A stretch of DNA of 5,468 nucleotides, from assembly GCA_021817025.1 (NCBI GenBank), contig JAKAWF010000259.1, positions 1 to 5,468 of the forward strand, read 5' to 3'. The notes below the pieces were generated by a model. That model saw only the letters and a program-made list of their open reading frames with translations. It had not been told where the DNA came from and did not search any database. The DNA comes from a bacterium (lineage in GTDB: Bacteria > Chloroflexota > Dormibacteria > UBA8260 > Bog-877). Below are positions 1-5,468 of this stretch, piece by piece. The translations under genes and the position numbers were made by a program. The first letter of the stretch is position 1; every line of letters begins with the position of its first letter.

Positions 1-23
1 CCCAAGCCCAGGCAATAAGGGGC

Positions 24-36
24 CGGGCTCAGCCCG
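24..36 (-). terminator. Possible weak terminator hairpin after the PAS-GGDEF gene
   Basis: Directly after the TGA stop, the minus strand reads CGGGC-TGA-GCCCG, a perfect five-pair GC stem with a three-base loop. The following bases (CCCCTTATTG) give only a poor T-run, so intrinsic termination would be weak. It could be a real end-of-operon signal, a stability element, or a chance GC palindrome. The window ends 23 bases further on, so what follows cannot be judged. Confidence 0.25.
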
Positions 37-942
37 TCAGCCCACGGCGACCCGGTTCATGCCCGAGCGCTTGCTGCGAAACATCAACTGGTCGGCGCGG
101 CGCACGCAGGACTGCGGGGTGTCGTCGGGACTCAGAAGGGTCGCCCCAATCGAGATGGTGGTGGCGACGCGGTCACTCCCCACCTCAAGGTGCGAACACT
201 CGACCATGACGCGCACGTGCTCAGCCATCTTGGCCGCGGTTCGTTGGTCCGGGACTCGGTACACGATCGCCATGAATTCATCGCCTCCCCAACGGCCAAC
301 GGTGTCCGTCGCGCGCAACGTGTTCCGCAGGGTGCCGGCCACCATGCGCAGGACCTGGTCTCCGAGGTCGTGTCCGAAGGTGTCGTTGCAGTCCTTGAAG
401 CGGTCAAGATCCATGAACAGCAGAGCCGCTGCGTCATCGCCCCGGCCGCACTCCGCCAGCGCCGCCCGCAGCTTGGCCTCCAGATGCGATCGGTTGCCGA
501 TGCCGGTCAGCGGGTCCTCCCGCCCGCTCCGACGCAATTCACCCAGCTCCCGGCGGGCCATCGCCATCCCGGTGTTGTTGCTGAACGTCTCCACTGCGCC
601 GATGATCGTGCCCTTCTCGTCGCGCAGGGGAGCGCCGCGGACCAGGACCGGCACCCGGTGCCCGTCGGCATGGTGCAGGAAGATCTCGGCCTCCCGCACT
701 TTGCCGTCCTCCATGACCCGTGCCAGCGGACAGTGGTCCCCGCAGAGTGACTTGCCATTGGCCGTGACGTGATTGAGGATGTTGGCTTGACAGGGGTGAC
801 CGACCGCCTGGGAGGCGGCATAGCCGGTGATCCGCTCGGCCCCCTTGTTCCAATAGGTGATCACCCGCTCCCGATCGACGAAGTAGACCCCGTCATGGAG
901 GTTGTCGACCAGGTCCTTGTAGAAGTCTCTGACTTCCGACAC
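37..942 (-). CDS. Soluble PAS-GGDEF diguanylate cyclase with cysteine-motif PAS
   Basis: Predicted 301-residue cytoplasmic diguanylate cyclase; no signal peptide or membrane helix is visible. A single PAS domain (about 7-124) is joined by a short helix (125-140) to a GGDEF domain (about 141-300). The GGDEF domain looks active: MDLDRFKDCND at 177-187, GH at 190-191, GD at 194-195, GGDEF at 219-223 and an RxxD inhibitory site at 210-213. The final motif is slightly changed (ADQLMFRSK, 283-291). The PAS domain carries C51, C67 and C71, the last two in LCGDHCPL, which could form a metal or redox site (inference). The GTG at 942 was chosen because AGGAG sits 5 bases upstream and PAS homology begins directly after it. 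An in-frame ATG at 1044 would overlap gene 2 by 83 bases and add 34 residues of non-PAS sequence. The 19-base gap to gene 2 implies one operon. It ends in TGA, followed by a small hairpin. Confidence 0.94.
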   Translation of the reverse strand: MSEVRDFYKDLVDNLHDGVYFVDRERVITYWNKGAERITGYAASQAVGHPCQANILNHVTANGKSLCGDHCPLARVMEDGKVREAEIFLHHADGHRVPVLVRGAPLRDEKGTIIGAVETFSNNTGMAMARRELGELRRSGREDPLTGIGNRSHLEAKLRAALAECGRGDDAAALLFMDLDRFKDCNDTFGHDLGDQVLRMVAGTLRNTLRATDTVGRWGGDEFMAIVYRVPDQRTAAKMAEHVRVMVECSHLEVGSDRVATTISIGATLLSPDDTPQSCVRRADQLMFRSKRSGMNRVAVG

Positions 943-947
943 CGACA

Positions 948-952
948 CTCCT
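948..952 (-). promoter_or_regulatory. Shine-Dalgarno AGGAG that sets the PAS-GGDEF start
   Basis: On the minus strand AGGAG is followed by five bases and then GTG at 942-940. The site lies in the 19-base gap after the TAA of the upstream gene. A nearer GTG at 948-946 overlaps the AGGAG itself and so is unlikely to be used. This is the strongest ribosome-binding signal in the window and supports independent translation of the third gene from a shared mRNA. Confidence 0.75.
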
Positions 953-961
953 ATGACTCTC

Positions 962-3052
962 TTAGAGGGGGTGGGGTGGTCCCAGGCTGGTGCCCGACCG
1001 ACGACCGAACACAGAGGTGCGGCCCCCGCCAGCCGCCTTCGCATGGTACATGGCGGTGTCGGCCGCCTCCATCAGTGACTCCACACTGGTGACCTCCAGG
1101 GAGCTGATCGCGATACCGATGCTGACGCCCATGACCACTTCCTGATCCCCCAGGGCGTGGGGCGGCCTCATGGCCTCATGGACCCTCTCCGCGGTCGCGT
1201 CAACCTCGGCTGGCTCGCTCATGCCGTCGAGCAGGAAGACGAACTCGTCGCCCCCGAATCGGGCCACCGTGTCCGTCTCCCGGATGCACCCCTGGAACCT
1301 GGCTGCCACCGCCCGCAGCGTGTCATCGCCGGCCTGGTGGCCAAAGCGGTCGTTGACCTCTTTGAAGTCGTCCAGATCGCAGAACATGATCGCCACAACG
1401 CTGTGCTGGCGACGAGTGCGCGCCAGCGCCCGGCCGGCCCGATCCTCGAACAGCACCCGGTTGGGCAGGCCGGTGAGCGAATCGTGGAAGGCCTGGTGGG
1501 CGAGTTGCAACCGCGAGAGATGCTCCTCGGTCACATCCCGAATCTGGGAAACATAGTAAAGCGGCTTCCCGGCAGCGTCGGAGACCAGCCTGGATCTGAT
1601 CCGGAGCGAGACAGAGTGACCGTCCTTGTGCAAAGCATGCTGTATTGACACCGTTTGGAAGCCACCATCCCGGAGCAGTTGCTCAGTGGCTGGGACATCC
1701 TCGGGGGCGAGCAGGGCCAGGACTCCCCGCGCCATGAGATCGGCGACGTTGCGCCCAAGAATCTGGCAGAGTGCCTCGTTGACCTGGAGGAACTGTCCCT
1801 TCATGGTTACGAGGGCCATCCCGACAGGGGCCTGCTCGAAGGTCGCCCGGAACCGCTCCTCGGCCTCCTGGAGCGCCGCCACCATGGCCCGCTCCTCGGT
1901 CACGTCCTTGAACTGGGCGACGAAGTAGAGCGGCCGCCCGGCAGCATCGTGAACCAGGCTCGTGGTGCCATCCACGGTGATGACGCGCCCATCCGCATGC
2001 AGGTGGCGCTGGGTGAACCGCCTCCCACCCGTCGCCTGTTGCTGCAGGACCAGCCGCATGGCCTCATGATCGGCCGGGTGAGTGATCCCCCACGCACCGA
2101 GTCGGAGTACCTCCGGCGCACTCCGGCCCAATCCCCGGCAGAGCGCCTCGTTCACCTGCAGTAAACCTCCGTCGGGCGTGATCAGGGCCATCCCGAGGGG
2201 CGCCTGCTCGAACGTCAGGCGGAACCGCTCCTCAGCCTCCTGGAGCGCCGCCGCCGCCCTCGTCTCCGCGGTCACGTCGCGCACCGTGCTGAGCCTGCCG
2301 ATCGCGCGCCCGCGCTCGTCGAGCAGCGCCACGGACGTGACCGACCCCAAGTACTCGGCCCGGCCGGGAGGGTGGTGTCTGACCAGCCGGTGCACCGGCG
2401 AGCCGTCCCCGAGCGGTAGCTGATATGGAAGTGGATCCCCATCTGGTTCCTCATCCCCGTGAAAGCTCGCCAGGGGCCGCCCGACGGCGCTCCCGGCCGA
2501 CGTGAGCCCCTGCATCGAGGCCCAGGCGGGGTTGGCGTAGGTGATCACCCCGGACAGGTCGGTGACGCAGAGCCCCTCCAAGAGCTGGTCGGCGACCCTG
2601 GCTATCCTGCGGACGCGATCCCCAGCGACCCGGGAAGCGGAGACGGTGTGCTCCAGGTCAACCGTCCGCCCGGCGGCCACCGCCAGGATCATGACCAATA
2701 TCAGTACGCTGCCGTCCGTCCAGCGCTCCAGGCCGGAGTCGATAAGGAGGATGTCAAAGAGCATCAGCACAGCGGTCAACGAGGCCGTGGGCAGGGACCC
2801 CCGCAGGCCAAACCGGATCGCCGCGTAGCCGACGGGGACCACCAGCAGCACGAGAGTGACGACCGCGGGCACCCGGGCGACCTCGCCGCCGAGAAGATCG
2901 TCCATGAGGTGAATGCCCACGGCACCGACAACGAGGGCCTGCGTCACCCAGAAGGCCCGATCACGATATGGCACCGCCACAGCCGCCGCCACCGCACGGG
3001 AGAGAAGAGCCCAGAGGAAGTTGAGACCCGACGGGTGGGTTGCCTCCGACAT
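962..3052 (-). CDS. Membrane-bound triple-PAS diguanylate cyclase (GGDEF)
   Basis: Predicted 696-residue inner-membrane diguanylate cyclase, making c-di-GMP from two GTP. Roughly four hydrophobic segments (about 34-52, 60-80, 86-105, 114-128) form an N-terminal membrane domain that I cannot assign to a named MASE family. PAS1 (about 148-262), PAS2 (about 271-386) and PAS3 (about 395-509) follow; PAS2 and PAS3 are near duplicates, both starting EAEERFR and sharing a TFEQAP-GMAL core. The GGDEF domain (about 520-685) is canonical: DLDDFKEVND at 559-568, GH at 571-572, GD at 575-576, GGDEF at 600-604, RxxD inhibitory site at 591-594 and ADTAMYHAK at 664-672. No EAL or HD-GYP is present. ATG at 3052 was chosen because a weak GCGGA lies 8 bases upstream and the possible extension to a GTG at 3148 adds only 32 Arg/Pro-rich residues with no ribosome site; a GTG at 3055 is also possible. 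It ends in TAA, 19 bases before the next gene, so the two are probably co-transcribed. Confidence 0.95.
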   Translation of the reverse strand: MSEATHPSGLNFLWALLSRAVAAAVAVPYRDRAFWVTQALVVGAVGIHLMDDLLGGEVARVPAVVTLVLLVVPVGYAAIRFGLRGSLPTASLTAVLMLFDILLIDSGLERWTDGSVLILVMILAVAAGRTVDLEHTVSASRVAGDRVRRIARVADQLLEGLCVTDLSGVITYANPAWASMQGLTSAGSAVGRPLASFHGDEEPDGDPLPYQLPLGDGSPVHRLVRHHPPGRAEYLGSVTSVALLDERGRAIGRLSTVRDVTAETRAAAALQEAEERFRLTFEQAPLGMALITPDGGLLQVNEALCRGLGRSAPEVLRLGAWGITHPADHEAMRLVLQQQATGGRRFTQRHLHADGRVITVDGTTSLVHDAAGRPLYFVAQFKDVTEERAMVAALQEAEERFRATFEQAPVGMALVTMKGQFLQVNEALCQILGRNVADLMARGVLALLAPEDVPATEQLLRDGGFQTVSIQHALHKDGHSVSLRIRSRLVSDAAGKPLYYVSQIRDVTEEHLSRLQLAHQAFHDSLTGLPNRVLFEDRAGRALARTRRQHSVVAIMFCDLDDFKEVNDRFGHQAGDDTLRAVAARFQGCIRETDTVARFGGDEFVFLLDGMSEPAEVDATAERVHEAMRPPHALGDQEVVMGVSIGIAISSLEVTSVESLMEAADTAMYHAKAAGGGRTSVFGRRSGTSLGPPHPL
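1812..1880 (-). repeat. Direct repeat copy within PAS3 of the triple-PAS cyclase
   Basis: This copy encodes the start of PAS3, including EAEERFR and TFEQAPVGMAL. It matches 2184-2252 at exactly 372 bases (124 codons) distance with about eight mismatches in 69 positions; the 32 bases 1849-1880 differ at only one. The codon-level similarity, beyond what protein conservation alone needs, indicates an internal tandem duplication of a PAS module. Confidence 0.8.
2184..2252 (-). repeat. Direct repeat copy within PAS2 of the triple-PAS cyclase
   Basis: This is the partner of 1812-1880. It encodes the start of PAS2, including EAEERFR and TFEQAPLGMAL. Similarity continues more weakly through the rest of both PAS domains (for example the AAGRPLYFV and AAGKPLYYV strands), so the duplicated unit is a whole PAS domain plus its linker. 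Confidence 0.8.
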
Positions 3053-3077
3053 CACACTGGTCCGCTTTTGCGTCGGT

Positions 3078-3097
3078 GCCTCCGTGCCGGCGGAGGC
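3078..3097 (-). promoter_or_regulatory. Leader hairpin upstream of the triple-PAS cyclase gene
   Basis: On the minus strand GCCTCCG and CGGAGGC form a perfect seven-pair stem with a six-base loop, ending 25 bases before the ATG at 3052. It is followed by ACCGACGCAAAAGCGGACC. The position in the 5' leader could affect translation of the cyclase. The bases after the stem faintly recall the GACGCAAAG segment of c-di-GMP-I riboswitches, but the other conserved parts are not seen, so no riboswitch is called. I see no convincing -35/-10 pair in the 186-base gap (3053-3238). Confidence 0.3.
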
Positions 3098-3162
3098 CTG
3101 CGGCGGCCACCGGCTGAGGCGGCGGCTCCGCTCCGGCGCGGGAAACACCGGCCCGTTGCGAG

Positions 3163-3188
3163 CAGCGGCGAAGAGGCGACCGCCGCTG
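3163..3188 (-). repeat. Perfect 8-bp inverted repeat in the gap between genes 1 and 2
   Basis: CAGCGGCG and CGCCGCTG pair perfectly around a 10-base loop, about 50 bases past the stop of the HD-GYP gene. No T-run follows on either strand, so it does not look like a standard intrinsic terminator. It may be an mRNA hairpin limiting read-through from gene 1, a stability element, or an operator. In GC-rich DNA, chance is not excluded. Confidence 0.4.
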
Positions 3189-3238
3189 GGACCCAGACCC
3201 GGGCTCGGCTGGATCGCCGGAGAGGGCCACCGAACGGC

Positions 3239-5468
3239 TCAGTCAAACCTGGCACCACTTGCTCTGGCCTGCTTGCGCGCGTGTAGCTGCTCCTCACTGG
3301 TATGGAGGAGCGACTCCACCCCGGTGCCGTCGTCGGGGCACACCGCGATCCCGGCGGACCACGAAGGGATCCCCACCTTGCGACCGCCGACGATCATTGT
3401 CTGCCCGGAGGCTCTCGGCCTCATCTGCTGCACCAGCCGGGCCGCCTCCACCTCATCCGTGTCTGGCAGGATCACGATGAATTCGTCGCCTGCCCAGCGC
3501 GCCACGAGGTCTCGCGGGCGGAGCCGGCCGCGAATCGTCTCGGCCACCTGCTTCAGGACTTCGTCCCCAGCACGCTGACCGAACCGCTCGTTCACCTCCC
3601 CGAAGTTGTCGAGATCGAGCCTCAGAAGAGCAAACGGCGGGCCGCCAGGTGCCGCCTTGGCGCAGGCTGCGGACAGCCAATCCAGACCGCACTGGCGGTT
3701 TGCGACGCCCGTGACGGGATCGGTGCGCTCCACCTGCCCGAGCTGGCCCTTGAGCCGCGACACCGCCAGAGCCTCCGCCACCACGCAGGCCACAGCCTCA
3801 AGCTGACGTGCCGTCTGCTCCCCGAAGGTGTCCGGCCATCTGCGGTGGACGGAGAGGACCCCCTGCGGCCCGGAGCTCGCCAGCAGCGGCAGGAACATCC
3901 CGGATCGACGCCCCTCCCCACGCTGGCCGAGGTAACGCGGATCCGCCTCCAGATCGGGCAGCACCAGCGGCGCACCCTCTTGCAGGGCCGCCCACAGCAA
4001 GCCCTGCCCCCGGCGCAGGCGCGTTCCCACTGGTAGAAGGCACGGGCTGCCCTCCCATCCCACCATGCGCAACACCTGGCCATCATCGTCCAGCACGCTC
4101 AGTGACGCCGATTCGACCTGGAGTTCGGCCCTGACTGGGCGAAGCACCCGCTCCGCCAGGCCGGGCAGTTCGAGCGTCTCCCGCAGCCCCTGGGAGACGC
4201 GCATCAGCAGCTTCCATCCCGCCACCTGCCCTGCGCTGTACAGCTCCGCGAGGGTCACCGACTCTTCCCCCCTCGGCAGCGGCAGTGCCGGCCCCGGGGT
4301 GGCCGGACCGACCACGTCGGCCGCCAGCGCGGCCACCCGTGGGTCGAACTGGGTCCCGGAGCACCGCGCGATCTCGACCAGCGCTTCGTCCATGCTCTTA
4401 GCCGCCCGGTACACCCGGTTGGTGGTCATCGAGTCCAGGGTGTCGGCCAGGGTCACGATCCGCGCTCCAAGTGGGATCGCCTCCCCCCGCAGTCCCTCGG
4501 GATAGCCGTGCCCGTCCCACCACTCATGATGGTGCCGCACGATGGGCGCGATGGCGGCCAGCGGTCCGGCGTGCTCCACGATCCCGGCGCCGAGCGCGGC
4601 GTGGGCCATCATCAGGATGCGTTCGTCATCGGTCAGTGACCCTGGCTTCCCGAGGATGCTGTCCGGAATCCCGATCTTGCCGATGTCGTGCAGCAGACCG
4701 GCCACCGCGATCCGGTTGACCTCGTCGGCGGGCAGATCCAATCGTTCGGCCAGCGCGCGAGCCCACTTGCTGACCCGCATCGAGTGCCCCTTGATCGCAT
4801 GCTCCCGGGCATCGCTGACCTCGACCAGCATCTCCAGGAGGCTGTCGTACATCTCCTTCTGACTGGCGACCAGGCGGCGCATCATGACGGCCCCACCCAC
4901 CTGGGCCGCCAGCATCTCTACAATGTGCTCATCGTCGGAGGTAAAGCCCCCTACCGCCTCCCGACCCAGCATGTAGTAGGCGCCCTTCCAGTCCCCCAGG
5001 GCTGGGATGGGCACCCCCAGGAAGTGCCCCATCTCGGGGTGCCCGTGGGGAAGCGACGACAAGGCCGACGGGTGCCGCCTGGCGTCGGCTAGGCGGATTG
5101 GCCCGGGGGCGTCCCGCACCACTCCGAGCAGGCCCTTGCCCTCGGGCGGGTGCCCCATCGACGCCGTCGCGGCGGAGTCCATGCCGGAGGTGATGAAGTG
5201 GGCCATCTTGCCCTTCTCGTCCCACACCGCCACGGCGGCATGGCGGGCGCCCGTCAGCTCCCTGCCCGCATCGACGCTCCCCTGCAGCAACTCCGAGACA
5301 TCACCGGCCCGGGACAGACCGGCCAGCCGTTCGTGCAACGCCGTGAGCCGACGGGCCAGCGCGCCTCGGACACGCTCTGCCTGGGACTTCACCTGGCCCG
5401 CGACCAGCGCGGTCAGGTAGAGGACCAGCCCGAGCACTACGGTGTCGCGGGGGGACTGCGCCCAGAGA
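3239..5468 (-). CDS. GAF / HD-GYP / GAF / GGDEF cyclic-di-GMP protein, 5' end beyond window
   Basis: Predicted bifunctional c-di-GMP turnover protein, probably membrane-anchored. The reading frame stays open to the window edge, so the N-terminus is missing; residues are numbered from the GTG codon at 5437. A hydrophobic stretch (to about residue 14) looks like the last transmembrane helix and leads into a charged helix (18-45). GAF1 (about 48-190) has a DevS/DosS-like FLGVPI and GGFTSDDE pattern. HD-GYP (about 200-375) keeps H218, H250-D251, K254, H279, H303-H304-E305, the GYP triplet 311-313 and D332, the metal and catalytic set known for this family, which hydrolyses c-di-GMP. GAF2 spans about 400-560. 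The C-terminal GGDEF (about 570-732) reads AGDEF at 649-653 with an RxxD inhibitory site at 640-643, but it is divergent elsewhere: G613 replaces the usual Lys, Q621 the usual His, and the ADxAMYxAK motif near 713-721 is eroded. HD-GYP activity is likely; cyclase activity is uncertain. It ends in TGA, 186 bases before the next gene. Confidence 0.95.
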   Translation of the reverse strand, partial: LWAQSPRDTVVLGLVLYLTALVAGQVKSQAERVRGALARRLTALHERLAGLSRAGDVSELLQGSVDAGRELTGARHAAVAVWDEKGKMAHFITSGMDSAATASMGHPPEGKGLLGVVRDAPGPIRLADARRHPSALSSLPHGHPEMGHFLGVPIPALGDWKGAYYMLGREAVGGFTSDDEHIVEMLAAQVGGAVMMRRLVASQKEMYDSLLEMLVEVSDAREHAIKGHSMRVSKWARALAERLDLPADEVNRIAVAGLLHDIGKIGIPDSILGKPGSLTDDERILMMAHAALGAGIVEHAGPLAAIAPIVRHHHEWWDGHGYPEGLRGEAIPLGARIVTLADTLDSMTTNRVYRAAKSMDEALVEIARCSGTQFDPRVAALAADVVGPATPGPALPLPRGEESVTLAELYSAGQVAGWKLLMRVSQGLRETLELPGLAERVLRPVRAELQVESASLSVLDDDGQVLRMVGWEGSPCLLPVGTRLRRGQGLLWAALQEGAPLVLPDLEADPRYLGQRGEGRRSGMFLPLLASSGPQGVLSVHRRWPDTFGEQTARQLEAVACVVAEALAVSRLKGQLGQVERTDPVTGVANRQCGLDWLSAACAKAAPGGPPFALLRLDLDNFGEVNERFGQRAGDEVLKQVAETIRGRLRPRDLVARWAGDEFIVILPDTDEVEAARLVQQMRPRASGQTMIVGGRKVGIPSWSAGIAVCPDDGTGVESLLHTSEEQLHARKQARASGARFD

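Noticed and set aside
943..1044. Longer start (ATG at 1044) for the PAS-GGDEF protein
   Set aside because: It would overlap the upstream gene by 83 bases and add 34 residues unlike PAS, whereas GTG at 942 has AGGAG at good spacing.
1655..2164. Plus-strand open frame opposite PAS2 and PAS3
   Set aside because: The opposite strand encodes well-conserved PAS motifs; this frame shows no family resemblance and simply mirrors third-position GC bias.
3053..3100. c-di-GMP-I (GEMM) riboswitch
   Set aside because: Only a hairpin followed by ACGCAAAA resembles the core. The upstream GCAAACC-type segment, the second conserved helix and its receptor are not seen, so it is not called as a feature.
3053..3148. 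Longer start (GTG at 3148) for the triple-PAS protein
   Set aside because: The extra 32 residues are Arg/Pro-rich, no ribosome site precedes the GTG, and ATG at 3052 leads naturally into the membrane domain.
2459..3286. Long plus-strand open frame of 275 codons opposite the start of the triple-PAS gene and the gap
   Set aside because: It has a low-complexity Gly/Pro/Arg/Asp-rich composition and no recognisable domain, and it lies antisense to a clear PAS/membrane coding region in high-GC DNA where such shadow frames are common.
3302..4036. Plus-strand open frame of 244 codons opposite GAF2 and GGDEF
   Set aside because: His/Pro/Arg-rich shadow of a clear coding sequence, with no domain and no convincing ribosome site.
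4860..5300. GAF1 as a haem or bilin sensor because of its DevS/DosS-like FLGVPI pattern
   Set aside because: That pattern is shared by many GAF domains; no specific chromophore cysteine or haem histidine can be assigned from sequence alone.

Overview
The window is a compact, high-GC bacterial segment. It carries three consecutive genes, all on the minus strand, and all three are multidomain cyclic-di-GMP signalling proteins. Almost every base is coding; the only real gap is about 186 bases between the first and second genes. High GC, GTG starts and a GAF-coupled HD-GYP protein fit a high-GC environmental lineage (for example actinobacterial-like, Chloroflexi-like or high-GC Firmicutes-like). 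Nothing in the sequence fixes the taxon, and no rRNA, tRNA or housekeeping gene is present.

In transcription order (right to left): (1) 5468-3239 is a protein whose N-terminus lies beyond the window edge. Its layout is a membrane segment, helical linker, GAF, HD-GYP, GAF and a C-terminal divergent GGDEF, so it combines a likely c-di-GMP phosphodiesterase with a possible (or degenerate) diguanylate cyclase. (2) 3052-962 is a membrane protein with about four transmembrane helices, three PAS domains and a canonical GGDEF domain. PAS2 and PAS3 look like a recent tandem duplication still visible in the DNA. (3) 942-37 is a soluble PAS-GGDEF protein that begins 19 bases after gene 2 with its own Shine-Dalgarno. 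Its PAS domain carries a three-cysteine motif that could bind metal or sense redox.

Genes 2 and 3 are very probably co-transcribed. Gene 1 may belong to the same transcript, but the 186-base leader before gene 2 holds two GC-rich hairpins and could contain a separate promoter or control element. Together the genes look like a local module in which a membrane-linked HD-GYP protein removes c-di-GMP and two sensor cyclases make it, each reading different inputs through GAF or PAS domains. All three GGDEF domains keep an RxxD inhibitory site, so product feedback is expected. I see no mobile element, CRISPR array, RNA gene or phage feature. No wholly new system is evident; the points of interest are the domain arrangement of gene 1, its divergent GGDEF, the cysteine PAS of gene 3 and the PAS duplication in gene 2.
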